Shown here piece by piece: positions 17,200 through 25,835 of a DNA stretch of 64,000 nt. A program made the position numbers and the translations under genes. Source of the DNA: Thiosocius sp963808165 (lineage in GTDB: Bacteria; Pseudomonadota; Gammaproteobacteria; Chromatiales; Chromatiaceae). The stretch covers positions 124,001 through 188,000 of the forward strand of contig CAWEET010000023.1 of assembly GCA_963808165.1 (NCBI GenBank), given 5' to 3'. Under the pieces are notes generated by a model. The model was not told the origin of the DNA. It saw only the letters and a program-made list of their open reading frames with translations, and did not search any database. The stretch's first letter is position 1; every line of letters begins with the position of its first letter.

Positions 17200-17290
17200 G
17201 CAACTTAACCGGAAGCTTCTCCGGCAGATGCCCTGGACATCGGGCAATAAACGGCAGGGACTGCCGGGACAAGAAAGGCTGTAGCATTGC

Positions 17291-17319
17291 ACCATCCCGG
17301 ACACCGGGGTGGTTTTTTT
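17291..17319 (+). terminator. intrinsic terminator after the zinc-ribbon gene
   Basis: ACCATCCCGG / CCGGGGTGGT stem of 10 bp (one G-U pair) with a 3-base loop, followed by seven T. A textbook rho-independent terminator on the plus strand, closing the nrd region before the GGDEF-EAL gene. Confidence 0.85.
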
Positions 17320-17445
17320 GTGTCTGACCGGCTATATGGTAAGGCGATGCGCCGGGTTCGAGCCGACTCGCGCAAACGCGAGAATTAATCGGTTTCGAGC
17401 TCGACTGTCCGGTAAAGGCGCCGGCGAAGGATTGGCACTCCCCGA

Positions 17446-19704
17446 ATGAGCGTAGTACACGCGAGAGGGTCGCTCGACGACCAGTCCGAGATAGACAGCG
17501 CCCATCTGGAGCAACTGTTCCAGCTTCAGCGTAGCGCACTGGAAATGATCGCCACCGGCCACCCCACCGACAGCATCCTCGACCAGCTGTGCCGGCTCTC
17601 CGAGGCGCTTCTGCCCAATGCGGTCGCATCGATCATGTTGCTCGACAGCTCGGGGAGCAGTCTCCGGGTACGCTCGGCACCGAGTATCCCGGCGGCCGGT
17701 ATCGAGGCGCTCAACGGCCTTCTGCCAGGTCCGAACGCCGGTTCCTGCGGCACCGCCGTCTACCGAAACGAGCCGGTGTATGTGGAGAACATTCTGGGCG
17801 ATCCGCGCTGGGCGGATCTCCTGGAAATCGCGGAGCGCTTCAACCTGCAGGCCTGCTGGTCGACGCCGATCCGCGCGGCCGACGATGTCGTGATGGGCTC
17901 GTTTGCGCTGACCAGTTTCGAATGCCGCAAACCGTCTCCTTTCCACCGCCGCCTGCTCGATACCGGTAGCTATCTCGCGGGCATTGTGCTGGAACGCGAT
18001 GACCATGCGCGTCGTCTGGATACCGCAGCTGTCGCCTTCGAGCATATGCGTGAGGCGGTGATGGTGACCGATGAAAGACACCGCATCATCCAGGTCAACC
18101 GCGCCTTCGAACACATCACAGGCTATACCGCGAACGAGGCGATCGGCCGGAATCCGCGACTGCTCAATTCGGGGCGCCAGAACGCAGACTTCTATCGGGA
18201 TTTCTATCTTGCGCTGCAGGGAAATGACGAATGGCGTGGCGAGGTCTGGAACCGCCGGAAAGACGGTGAAATCTACCCGCAATGGCTGTCAGTCCAGGCG
18301 GTCAGAAATGCGGCCGGCGAGCTGAGCAGTCACGTCTCGGTGTTCGCCGACATCAGCGACAGCAAGCGCTCAGAGCGCAAACTCTGGCATCTTGCCCATC
18401 ACGACGCATTGAGCGATCTGCCGAATCGGCTGCTGCTCAGTGCCCGACTCGAGCAGGCGATGCGACGCGCCAGCAGGAACTCAGCCGGCCTTGCCGTGCT
18501 GTTCATCGATCTGGACCGCTTCAAGAACATCAACGACTCGCTGGGACACCAGGCCGGAGATGAGCTGCTTCGCATCGTTTCCACCAGGCTGCAGATGGTG
18601 ATGCAGCAGCGCGATACCGTCGCCCGGCTTGGAGGCGACGAGTTCGTTGTGCTTCTGGAAGACATCAGCGATCCCGGTGACACTCGCCGGATCGCCGAAC
18701 GCATCATCCAACACCTCTCTCAACCGGTCGATCTGTGTGGCAAGTCACTGGTTGTGACGGCCAGTATCGGGATAAGCCTTTATCCCGGCGATGCACAGGA
18801 TCCGGAATCGCTGCTGCAGCATGCCGATGTGGCGATGTACCGCGCCAAAGCACTCGGGCGAAATCATCTGGCCTTCTACGCACCCCGACTCACAGAGGAG
18901 ATTAGGGAACGCCTGGAACTGGAACATGATCTGCGACAGGCGCTGCCCAACGGGCAATTCACGCTTCACTATCAGCCACAGTTCGCCGCCGCCGACGGCA
19001 GCCTGGTAGCAGTCGAGGCATTGTTGCGCTGGCAGCACCCGGAGCGTGGCATGGTCCCACCAAACAGCTTCATACCTGTTGCCGAAGAAACCGGATTGAT
19101 CCGGGACATCGGCTGCTGGGTGACCGAAACCGCCTGTCGGCAGATGCAATCCTGGCATGCTTTGGGCCACGCGCCCCTTACGCTGGCGGTCAATCTCTCG
19201 CCGTTTCAGCTGCGTGCCAATTGTGCCTCCAAGTTGCTGGATGTGCTGCAACGCACCGGCCTGTCAGCGGAGTACCTCGAGTTCGAAATCACCGAAAGCC
19301 TGCTGGTCGAAGACGGTGGCTACGCACTGCAGCAACTGGCAAAGATTCGCCAACAGGTCGGAATGAGCGTCGCAATGGATGATTTCGGAACCGGCCACTC
19401 GTCGCTCAGCCAGCTCAAACTGCTGCCGATCAGCAAACTCAAGATAGACCGATCGTTCGTCGGGGATCTGCCAGACGACAATCACAATGCCGCGATCGTC
19501 AAGGCGATCGTGCTGATGGCTCACACCCTGGGACTTGAGGTAGTCGCAGAGGGCGTGGAGACGACCGCTCAGCGCCGTTTGCTTTGCGAAACCGGTTGCG
19601 ATCTGCTGCAGGGTTTTCTGTTGGGCGAACCGGTTCCGGCCGAGGAAATCTCGCGTCGCCTGGAATCCGGCCATCTGCGTGTCAGGGATCCGCAAAAACC
19701 ATGA
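17446..19704 (+). CDS. GAF-PAS-GGDEF-EAL cyclic-di-GMP signalling protein
   Basis: 752 residues, soluble. Domains: GAF (about 25-185), PAS with PAC (about 195-310: VMVTDERHRIIQVNRAFEHIT, IGRNPRLLNSGRQ), GGDEF (about 320-480) with intact RLGGDEFVVLLED and DLDRFKNINDSLGH, and EAL (about 495-740) with AVEALLRWQHPERG, FEITESLLVE, MDDFGTGHSSLSQLK, LKIDRSFVGDL and VVAEGVET. All catalytic motifs of both diguanylate cyclase and phosphodiesterase look intact, so either activity is possible, set by the GAF/PAS sensor. No I-site RxxD was recognised five residues before the GGDEF motif. The next gene follows by 13 bp. Confidence 0.93.
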   Translation: MSVVHARGSLDDQSEIDSAHLEQLFQLQRSALEMIATGHPTDSILDQLCRLSEALLPNAVASIMLLDSSGSSLRVRSAPSIPAAGIEALNGLLPGPNAGSCGTAVYRNEPVYVENILGDPRWADLLEIAERFNLQACWSTPIRAADDVVMGSFALTSFECRKPSPFHRRLLDTGSYLAGIVLERDDHARRLDTAAVAFEHMREAVMVTDERHRIIQVNRAFEHITGYTANEAIGRNPRLLNSGRQNADFYRDFYLALQGNDEWRGEVWNRRKDGEIYPQWLSVQAVRNAAGELSSHVSVFADISDSKRSERKLWHLAHHDALSDLPNRLLLSARLEQAMRRASRNSAGLAVLFIDLDRFKNINDSLGHQAGDELLRIVSTRLQMVMQQRDTVARLGGDEFVVLLEDISDPGDTRRIAERIIQHLSQPVDLCGKSLVVTASIGISLYPGDAQDPESLLQHADVAMYRAKALGRNHLAFYAPRLTEEIRERLELEHDLRQALPNGQFTLHYQPQFAAADGSLVAVEALLRWQHPERGMVPPNSFIPVAEETGLIRDIGCWVTETACRQMQSWHALGHAPLTLAVNLSPFQLRANCASKLLDVLQRTGLSAEYLEFEITESLLVEDGGYALQQLAKIRQQVGMSVAMDDFGTGHSSLSQLKLLPISKLKIDRSFVGDLPDDNHNAAIVKAIVLMAHTLGLEVVAEGVETTAQRRLLCETGCDLLQGFLLGEPVPAEEISRRLESGHLRVRDPQKP

Positions 19705-19717
19705 CTAACCCCGGCAT

Positions 19718-20029
19718 ATGATGAAACACACCCACAATCTCAGGTTTCAGTACCTGCTGGCGGTCGCGCTGGTACTGCTCGTCGAGCCCGCACTGGCGAA
19801 CAAGTTTGAAACCATCGGTGGCGGTCTTTCGGGTTCCTCTGGAATCAAGCGTGAGTGGCTGCAGAAATTCTTCCTGGTGGTCGGGGGTGCAAGCCTCTTG
19901 GGCGCCCTGCTGGCGGTCCTGGTGCCGCACAGAAATGCCCTGTTTCTGAACTACAACAACTGGAAACAGTCCGCGGTGATGTTTGCCGTCCTGGCCGCGG
20001 TGATGTTCGCCGCGGCGGCGTTCATCTGA
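19718..20029 (+). CDS. small membrane protein, unknown
   Basis: 103 residues with an N-terminal signal sequence (YLLAVALVLLVEPALA) and two later hydrophobic helices (FFLVVGGASLLGALLAVLVP and AVMFAVLAAVMFAAAAFI). The segment between them is KFETIGGGLSGSSGIKREWLQ. Two Met codons lie at the start. It follows the GGDEF-EAL gene by 13 bp and may be cotranscribed. I do not recognise a named family. Confidence 0.6.
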   Translation: MMKHTHNLRFQYLLAVALVLLVEPALANKFETIGGGLSGSSGIKREWLQKFFLVVGGASLLGALLAVLVPHRNALFLNYNNWKQSAVMFAVLAAVMFAAAAFI

Positions 20030-20162
20030 TCCAGGCTTTTTCGGCGGATCGTCGCCAGCGAAACGCAGCGAACCCACGAAAAGCGCCTTGGAATCCACAA
20101 TCGCGGGCCGGTAAAGTGACCCGAGGATTCGGCATACTGCCGGTTCGACCAACGGAGTCGAT

Positions 20163-20720
20163 ATGCATTTAGAGCAGATTCAGTCGCACTATGCCGCCAT
20201 CATCGAGGGGTTGGGAGAGGACCTGCAGCGCGAGGGGCTGATCAAGACACCGGAGCGTGCAGCCAAGTCGATCGCCTACCTGTGTCGTGGCTACGGGCAG
20301 AACCTGCAATCGGTCCTAAACGACGCGGTTTTCCCGTCGAACAACGATGACATGGTGATTGTCAAAGACATCGAGCTGTATTCGCTCTGCGAACACCACA
20401 TGTTGCCATTCATCGGCCGCGCCCACGTCGCCTACCTGCCGCGCGGCAAGGTGATCGGCCTTTCGAAAATCGCACGCATTGTCGACATGTATGCGCGCCG
20501 ACTGCAGATTCAGGAAAACCTCACGGTGCAGATCGCCGATGCGATCTGCGAGGTGATCCAGCCAGCCGGCGTCGCGGTCACCATCGAAGCAGAACACCTG
20601 TGCATGAAAATGCGCGGAGTGGAGAAACAGAATTCGACCATGAAGACATCGGTGATGCTCGGCACCTTCCGCGAGTCTCAGGCCACGCGCATGGAATACC
20701 TCCAGTTGATAGCCGACTGA
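20163..20720 (+). CDS. folE: GTP cyclohydrolase I
   Basis: 185 residues; converts GTP to 7,8-dihydroneopterin triphosphate, the first step of folate (and pterin) synthesis. Signatures: DIELYSLCEHHMLPF (zinc Cys and His), GRAHVAYLPRGKVIGLSKIARI, YARRLQIQENLTVQIAD and EAEHLCMKMRGVEK with the second zinc Cys. Length is typical. The start at 20163 follows CGGAG. It lies just upstream of sprT with a 43-bp gap. Confidence 0.95.
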   Translation: MHLEQIQSHYAAIIEGLGEDLQREGLIKTPERAAKSIAYLCRGYGQNLQSVLNDAVFPSNNDDMVIVKDIELYSLCEHHMLPFIGRAHVAYLPRGKVIGLSKIARIVDMYARRLQIQENLTVQIADAICEVIQPAGVAVTIEAEHLCMKMRGVEKQNSTMKTSVMLGTFRESQATRMEYLQLIAD

Positions 20721-20763
20721 GGGTATTGGCCCCACTGGGCTTCTGGCCACTCCCCCACCAAAC

Positions 20764-21297
20764 ATGACAGCAAGCAGCCAAGAGATCCAGCAACTGATCG
20801 CGGGGCGCATCCGGGAGCTGCTGCTGGCCGCCGCGCCGCTATGCGCATCGCACCGCGCCCAGCTGCCGGTCCCGAGGATCCGCCTCGATCTCCGCGGGCA
20901 GGTCGCAGGGCAGGCGATCTGGCACGCCGTTGGCAAGCCCGAACTTCGCTTCAACATCGATATCGCGCGGCGCTACCGCGACGATTATCTTCAGCACACC
21001 GTGGCCCATGAGGTTGCCCATCTGGTCACGGTGGCATGCTTCGGCCGTGTCCGTCCGCATGGTGCCGAGTGGCGTTCGGTGATGCGACACTTCGGCATCG
21101 ACGACCCGGCGCGCTGTCACGACTACATGCTGGACGAAAGCCGCCTGCAACGACAGCGGCGCTGGGATTACGTGTGCTCCTGCACGCGACACCAGCTCAG
21201 CACGACTCGCCACAATCGCGTGCAAGGCAATCGGGCGCGGTACTTCTGCCGGCAATGCGGTGCAGCGCTGGAACCGGCGGAACCCCACGACAATTGA
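20764..21297 (+). CDS. sprT: SprT-family zinc metalloprotease-like protein
   Basis: 177 residues of the SprT/SprT-like family. The zinc-protease helix is HTVAHEVAHLVTVACFG (HExxH) followed by the third ligand in HGAEWRSVMRHFG. A C-terminal zinc ribbon (YVCSCTRHQLSTTRHNRVQ and YFCRQCGAALE) is complete. Bacterial SprT function is poorly known; eukaryotic Spartan relatives cleave DNA-protein crosslinks. The gene ends 15 bases before a short repeat shared with the mobile-like element at 38.5 kb. Confidence 0.85.
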   Translation: MTASSQEIQQLIAGRIRELLLAAAPLCASHRAQLPVPRIRLDLRGQVAGQAIWHAVGKPELRFNIDIARRYRDDYLQHTVAHEVAHLVTVACFGRVRPHGAEWRSVMRHFGIDDPARCHDYMLDESRLQRQRRWDYVCSCTRHQLSTTRHNRVQGNRARYFCRQCGAALEPAEPHDN

Positions 21298-21299
21298 GC

Positions 21300-21316
21300 G
21301 CGGGACAGGACACTAG
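21300..21316. repeat. solo copy of the CTAG-flanked element terminus
   Basis: GCGGGACAGGACACTAG is identical over 17 bases to the right end plus CTAG of the inverted-repeat element at 38517-38785. Here no partner repeat and no element body are present; the sequence lies between the end of sprT and the stop codon of the convergent hydrolase, whose TAG is part of the CTAG. It may be a truncated copy or an excision footprint. Confidence 0.6.
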
Positions 21317-22083
21317 AACCTCGCATCAAGCCAGGCATCTACCTCGCTGATCAGCTCACTCTCTTCGCCCTCGAAGAAATGATCTGCGCCATCGACACGC
21401 CGTTGCGTGTAGTCGCCACCCGCCTCGGCCGCACGCTCGGCCCGCAGTGGCGCGCTATCGATAACCTCCGGCAGATCCTCAGCGCCATACAGATCGAGCA
21501 CAGGCAGGCTCAGCCGGGGCAACCGCGACAGGCTGTCCATCGGTCCGCCGGGGATCCCGCCGGACATGCCGATAATGACAAGGCCGTCCAATGCTCGATG
21601 TTCACCGTCAAGGTAATACACCGCCATGGTCGAACCCTGGCTGTGAGCAATCAGCACCACGCTGGTGAAGCCCTGCTCGCGCAAATAATCAACCGCGGCA
21701 TCGATCCGGCCGGGCACCCGATCATAGACCGCGGCGTACTCCGCGTGCTCGGCCTCGTTGGCCAGGACCGGCATCTGGATCGACAGGGTATGCCAACCGG
21801 ACTCGGTCAGGCCGACACGCAGCGGCAGCACGACGGTCGGCCAGTTGGGATGCACCCCGGTCCCATGCATTACAATCGCCGCCTTGCGTGAACCGGCCGC
21901 GGTACTCGCAGTCTCCAGCGCAAGAAAGTCAGTCTGTCCGTCATTGAGATAGACGGCCTCTCCGTCGAGCAACGAATCGACCACCTGATCGGCCCATCGT
22001 TTCTCCTTTTCAAGATCGCTGGCATGTGACGCCGCCAAACAGAAAACGCAGGCCATCACGACGAAAGACAAAAACGGGCGCAT
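21313..22083 (-). CDS. exported alpha/beta-hydrolase (DUF3530-like)
   Basis: 256 residues when started at 22083 (AGAGGA upstream), beginning with a signal peptide (MRPFLSFVVMACVFCLAASHA). Alpha/beta-hydrolase features: AAIVMHGTGVHPNWP (oxyanion region), nucleophile elbow LIAHSQGSTMA, late Asp in LYGAEDLPEVI and His in GADHFFEG. The arrangement, including the conserved nucleophile and DHFF ending, resembles DUF3530 proteins; substrate unknown. The stop codon is formed by a CTAG tetramer belonging to a short dispersed repeat. Confidence 0.7.
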   Translation of the reverse strand: MRPFLSFVVMACVFCLAASHASDLEKEKRWADQVVDSLLDGEAVYLNDGQTDFLALETASTAAGSRKAAIVMHGTGVHPNWPTVVLPLRVGLTESGWHTLSIQMPVLANEAEHAEYAAVYDRVPGRIDAAVDYLREQGFTSVVLIAHSQGSTMAVYYLDGEHRALDGLVIIGMSGGIPGGPMDSLSRLPRLSLPVLDLYGAEDLPEVIDSAPLRAERAAEAGGDYTQRRVDGADHFFEGEESELISEVDAWLDARF

Positions 22084-22244
22084 GAAAATATCCTCTTGGT
22101 GGACGATCGAGAGTTTAGCCACTCGGCCGGGATCATCGCCAGTGCCTGAAACAACCGTTTCGCCGCGGTGTCTTTGCCGCTGAGGGGCTCGCCCGTTATC
22201 ATCGGTGCACTGGTGACCAACGCAGTCGCAGGCACACCCTCATC

Positions 22245-22391
22245 ATGGAAATCGCCTTACTCGTGGCCCTGTTCCTGATCGGCAGCATTGGCGGTGCGGT
22301 GCAGGCGCTCAAGCGTATCGATCGCCGCCGTGGCGGAACCAAAACGCCCGGTCGCCGAGCGGCCGGCAAGGCCCCGGGCGATGGAGAGTGA
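22245..22391 (+). CDS. 48-residue single-pass membrane peptide
   Basis: Short frame MEIALLVALFLIGSIGGA followed by a strongly basic tail (KRIDRRRGGTK...). One membrane helix at 2-18 and a positive cytoplasmic tail are characteristic of small bacterial membrane proteins. It ends 7 bp before the next gene and is probably cotranscribed. No clear Shine-Dalgarno is visible, so the call is tentative. Confidence 0.45.
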   Translation: MEIALLVALFLIGSIGGAVQALKRIDRRRGGTKTPGRRAAGKAPGDGE

Positions 22392-22398
22392 CTGAGGT

Positions 22399-22776
22399 AT
22401 GCCGATGACGCTTGTATACGACATCATCGAATCTCCCGCACACCCGGATCTGTCTGGCCTGTGCGAGGCGCTGGGCTACCGTCGACTCGTGTTCAACACG
22501 CAACGCAAGGCGATAGGCAGCCTGAAAAGTGCGCCGCCCGACCTGCTGGTCGCCGATTTCTTCTACGGCTACGGCAACAACTATGCCGGCGCCAATGTCA
22601 GCAACCTCGACGTGTTGCTGCATAGCCTGCGGCGCTTTGCGCCCGACGCGAGGATCGTGGTGTTGGCAGACAGAGGTCAGATCCGGCACGTCCCCAAGCT
22701 GGCTGAACTGTTCCCGCTGCATGCAGTGGTCGGGGTGCCCGCCAGCGCAGCCGAACTCGAGGCCGCGCTCGGCTGA
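22399..22776 (+). CDS. conserved hypothetical, receiver-like alpha/beta protein
   Basis: 125 residues, soluble. The alternation of short strands and helices (LVYDIIESPAH; LVADFFYGYGN; ARIVVLADRG; HAVVGVPASAAELEAAL) recalls a Rossmann/receiver-like fold, with D in LVADFFYG at the position of a phospho-acceptor strand, but the usual acidic pocket is absent. Family not recognised. Located between the small membrane peptide and a secreted protein gene. Confidence 0.6.
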   Translation: MPMTLVYDIIESPAHPDLSGLCEALGYRRLVFNTQRKAIGSLKSAPPDLLVADFFYGYGNNYAGANVSNLDVLLHSLRRFAPDARIVVLADRGQIRHVPKLAELFPLHAVVGVPASAAELEAALG

Positions 22777-22855
22777 ACCCAATGGCGCTTGGACAGCGTC
22801 GCCGGAACCGTTTGCGACGACTGGCACTCTGTGGTTTTTGCGCTAGCATTTCGGG

Positions 22856-23377
22856 ATGTCTCTCACCACATGCAAGTTCGGTCCCCGCATCTGCGCAAGC
22901 GGTATCCTGTTGAGCCTACTCAGTCCACCCGCAGTGCTGGCGGCAGTACAGAACCTGGATCCCACAGACTACGCGAGCCACAGGGTGACCTGTGAATCTC
23001 CGGTGAGGCTCACCCACGACTGCTCGATCTGGCAGGGTGCAACCCGGCCCATCGCATTCGCCGATTACCGCATGACCCTGGCGGCTGGCAGGGACGGTCG
23101 GACCATACTGATTTCGCAGTTGCGCCACCGTCCGGACCACAATGGCAACGCATTCCGCAGGCAACCGCGCCGACAAGCCGCGCTCGACGCGGTCCGACAC
23201 ATAGGATCAGCCCTGGAAGACAAAGGCATCCGTCTCGAGCGTATGCAGGCGGTGCGCCGAGGACGCCGGGTGGCGGGCTATTTCCTCGAATTTTCGGACA
23301 ATGCCTACGACTATCTGAAAAAGTTCACCGTGCTCGAATCCGAGTATTGGCTGCCGTCACGGCATGGCGGGCCCTGA
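22856..23377 (+). CDS. secreted conserved hypothetical protein
   Basis: 173 residues with an N-terminal signal sequence (ICASGILLSLLSPPAVLAA, cleavage near residue 29). The mature part has two Cys (VTCESP, LTHDCSIWQG) likely to form a disulfide, a basic middle (RRQPRRQAALDAVRHIG), and ends YLKKFTVLESEYWLPS. No family recognised. Ends 5 bp before the GIY-YIG gene. Confidence 0.6.
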   Translation: MSLTTCKFGPRICASGILLSLLSPPAVLAAVQNLDPTDYASHRVTCESPVRLTHDCSIWQGATRPIAFADYRMTLAAGRDGRTILISQLRHRPDHNGNAFRRQPRRQAALDAVRHIGSALEDKGIRLERMQAVRRGRRVAGYFLEFSDNAYDYLKKFTVLESEYWLPSRHGGP

Positions 23378-23382
23378 CGGCG

Positions 23383-23640
23383 ATGTGGTATCTGTATCTG
23401 GTGCGCTGCAACGACGGCTCGCTTTACACCGGCATCAGCACCGATGTCGCACGGCGTATCGAGGCCCACAGCTCGAACCGTGGCGCACGCCGCCTGCGTG
23501 GGCGCGGACCGCTTGAGTTGGTCTACTCGCAACCGCTTGGCGATCGTAGCCAGGCGCAGCGAGTCGAACACCGGGTGAAGCGGCTCAGCAGGGATGCCAA
23601 GGAGAGACTGGTGCGTGGCGAATTCGCCCTGCCGGTCTGA
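23383..23640 (+). CDS. GIY-YIG nuclease superfamily protein (YhbQ-like)
   Basis: 85 residues forming a single GIY-YIG domain: MWYLYLVRCNDGSLYTGIS carries the first two strands with YLYLV and YTGIS standing in for GIY and YIG, Arg in DVARRIEAH, and Glu/Arg in RVEHRVKRLS. This matches the YhbQ/UPF0213 group of small proteins. Start 23383 is chosen since it begins at the first strand and follows the previous stop by 5 bp. Nuclease activity on DNA is reported for some relatives. Confidence 0.85.
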   Translation: MWYLYLVRCNDGSLYTGISTDVARRIEAHSSNRGARRLRGRGPLELVYSQPLGDRSQAQRVEHRVKRLSRDAKERLVRGEFALPV

Positions 23641-23665
23641 TCTGCTGGCTGATGACACGAACCGT

Positions 23666-24085
23666 TCAGCCCCCCACCAACCCCAGACCATCACGCAACA
23701 AGGCGACACGTTCGGCCAGCGGGCCCGCAGCGTAAGGCAGCGCCGCGGAATGCCCCCAGACCGGGCCGGGCCACGCCGGGTCCGCCTCGTGACGTACCAC
23801 GTGATGCAGATGCAGTTGCGGGACCAGGTTACCCAGCGCACCGATATTCAGCTTGTCGCCGCCGAAGGCGCGCATCATCAGCTCACCGAGAACACAGGAC
23901 TCCGCCAGCAGACACTGCCGGTCGACGTCGTCGAGCTGATAGATTTCGCGCACCGCCACGCGGCGCGGCACCAGGATCGCCCAGGGATAGCGGCTGTCGT
24001 TCATCAACAGCACCTGCGACAGGGCGAGATCCCCGACTGGATGACAGTCTGTTGCAAGCAGCGGGTGCAGTTCGAAGCGTTCCAC
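23666..24085 (-). CDS. HIT-family protein
   Basis: 139 residues of the histidine-triad superfamily (nucleotide hydrolases or transferases acting on AMP-linked substrates). The active-site segment is VPQLHLHHVVRHEADPAWPG, with the HxHxH-like triad LHLHHVV; the substrate-binding start LLMNDSRYPWAILVPRR is also typical. Converges with the GIY-YIG gene (25 bp apart). Confidence 0.85.
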   Translation of the reverse strand: MERFELHPLLATDCHPVGDLALSQVLLMNDSRYPWAILVPRRVAVREIYQLDDVDRQCLLAESCVLGELMMRAFGGDKLNIGALGNLVPQLHLHHVVRHEADPAWPGPVWGHSAALPYAAGPLAERVALLRDGLGLVGG

Positions 24086-24289
24086 CTTGTGCTGGGAATA
24101 CCTAAAATTGGAGCCGGGTGGCGACAGCGCTTGGCCCTCGCCGGTCTGCGTGGATAGTGATCAAACGCCCTGCCCCCGTCAACCTTGCGCCTGTTCGATA
24201 GCAGCCATTCGCGGCGCTGCCGAAATCCCGTGTGCGCTAAACTCTCGGACAATGAGACCTTTGCCAGGGGACAGCCCCGGGGAGAAACC

Positions 24290-24583
24290 ATGTCGCCAGA
24301 TGCCGAAGGGGTCTGTTGGTCGTGCGGGGCCGGGTTGACGGCCGGAGACTACCAGCGCGAGGGTGAATGCAGGGCCTGCCGCAAACAGACACATGTGTGC
24401 CGAAACTGCCGATTCTACGAACCCGGGCGGCCGAACGACTGTCAGGAGCCGATCGCCGAGCCGGTGCGCGACAAGGACCGGGCAAATTTCTGCGACTATT
24501 TCGAACCTTCCGACCAGGCCTACCGGCCCGGCCGCGATGCCGACGCGCTGAGAAACGCGGCGGACGGGCTATTTGATATTTAA
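24290..24583 (+). CDS. cysteine-rich zinc-binding-like protein
   Basis: 97 residues; start at 24290 preceded by GGGGAGAAACC. Cysteine pairs CWSC (9-12), CRAC (27-30) and CRNC (37-40), followed by single Cys in NDCQEP and NFCDYFEP, resemble two zinc-ribbon or knuckle units. Recognisable pattern CRNCRFYEPG...CQEP...FCDYF occurs in many gammaproteobacteria but has no known function to my knowledge. The next gene downstream also carries a Cys cluster. Confidence 0.65.
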   Translation: MSPDAEGVCWSCGAGLTAGDYQREGECRACRKQTHVCRNCRFYEPGRPNDCQEPIAEPVRDKDRANFCDYFEPSDQAYRPGRDADALRNAADGLFDI

Positions 24584-24671
24584 TAGTTAACACATAGAAC
24601 TATGTCGGGGTGGGCTCGACGCTCTGACTGATCTGGATCAAGGTTGTCCCCGGCAGCCTGGCCAAGAATCG

Positions 24672-25058
24672 GTGAACGATGCTTGGAGGTTGGCCGTGGA
24701 TGTTACAAGTCTGATCATTACCTTTCTGCTCGCCGGGCTGATGCTGTACCTGCTGGTCCGCCTGCCGCTTGCGATACTGGGCAACCTGCGCGCCGGCCAC
24801 CGCTTCCGCGAGGGACTCGCCGGGGTACTGCATGAGTTGCGGCTGTCGCGCATGCTGAAGTACCTCGGAATCGACCAGGATCAATACCTGCACAAACAGC
24901 AGGCGGTCGAAATCCAGCAGCATATGGAACGCTGCGACGCCTGTGATGCCAAGTCGCGTTGTGATCAGGTACTTGCAGAAGAGCCTGCGCCCAATGTCGA
25001 CGCGCTGGGGTTTTGCGCCAATATCGACGATCTCAAGGTATTGCGCGACGCGCGCTGA
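24672..25058 (+). CDS. DUF6455-like membrane-anchored Cys protein
   Basis: 128 residues: one N-terminal transmembrane helix (LIITFLLAGLMLYLLVRLPLAI) and a soluble domain with LSRMLKYLGIDQDQYLH and a Cys cluster (RCDACDAKSRCDQ, GFCANID), which agrees with the DUF6455 domain. Function unknown; the four Cys could bind a metal or form a redox site. Ends 15 bp before a convergent gene. Confidence 0.65.
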   Translation: MNDAWRLAVDVTSLIITFLLAGLMLYLLVRLPLAILGNLRAGHRFREGLAGVLHELRLSRMLKYLGIDQDQYLHKQQAVEIQQHMERCDACDAKSRCDQVLAEEPAPNVDALGFCANIDDLKVLRDAR

Positions 25059-25073
25059 TCCAGAGTCCGCCGA

Positions 25074-25835
25074 TCAGGCGGATCGACGCTGATCGACAGC
25101 GGGCCGCTCCCCGGCATCGTTCGGTGCAGCGGGGCTGATACCGATCTGGCGGTCGGTAAGCGCGATCAGTGCCGCTTCCGCCTCGGCATACAGTTCGCGC
25201 ACGAAATCCGTACTTGGACCTCGCTGGCGCAGAATGTGCAGTAGTGTCGTCAGATGCCCGCGGGCACCGGTCATTTTGCCTTCGCTTTCGCAACGCATGG
25301 ACTGAACCAGATGAAATCTGGCCATGACCTCGGCGCGGCGCTCTCCAAGTTCCCTGCAGAAGATGACACGCACGTCGCGCGGGATCGGCTGGACGGTTTC
25401 GGCCTGTTGGACCACATCGGTGAGCGCGTCCAGTGCCGCGATGGTTGTGCGAAATGCCCGATCGTCTTCGAGCGGGCCCACGCCACGGTCTGGCCGCGCA
25501 CCCTCGTCCTGGAGTGCGCGCTCGGCAGTCCGAATGGTCGCAGCAATATCCGGGTAGCGCGGGTGCAGCCGCCTGATTTGCTGATAGCGGGCCAGAATCT
25601 CCCCGCGCAACGCGACCCTCAGCTCCTGGGACAGCGGCACGCCCGTCAACTCGGTGAAGCACTGCGAGATGCCATCAATGCGCAACCGGGAGCGTCGCAC
25701 GGCCGCGCGCACGCGCGCCTGGTGTGCCTGATATCGGTGGACCAGCGCCGCCATGAAAAGCATGGCGAGCAGCATTCCCATAACCACCAGGGGTACCCCC
25801 CATTCTTCCGGCATCGCCAACCCGTCGTCCTCCAC
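25074..25835 (-). CDS. hypothetical membrane-anchored protein
   Basis: 253 residues. A single N-terminal membrane helix (GVPLVVMGMLLAMLFMAALVH) is followed by a long, mostly helical soluble domain rich in Arg, Glu and Leu (for example ELGERRAEVMARFHLVQSM, ELYAEAEAALIAL). No catalytic motif or family recognised. Converges with the DUF6455 gene. Confidence 0.6.
   Translation of the reverse strand: MEDDGLAMPEEWGVPLVVMGMLLAMLFMAALVHRYQAHQARVRAAVRRSRLRIDGISQCFTELTGVPLSQELRVALRGEILARYQQIRRLHPRYPDIAATIRTAERALQDEGARPDRGVGPLEDDRAFRTTIAALDALTDVVQQAETVQPIPRDVRVIFCRELGERRAEVMARFHLVQSMRCESEGKMTGARGHLTTLLHILRQRGPSTDFVRELYAEAEAALIALTDRQIGISPAAPNDAGERPAVDQRRSA

Noticed and set aside
17340..17400. A tRNA-like T-loop GGGTTCGAGCC
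   Set aside because: No acceptor stem, anticodon arm or CCA end can be placed around it.
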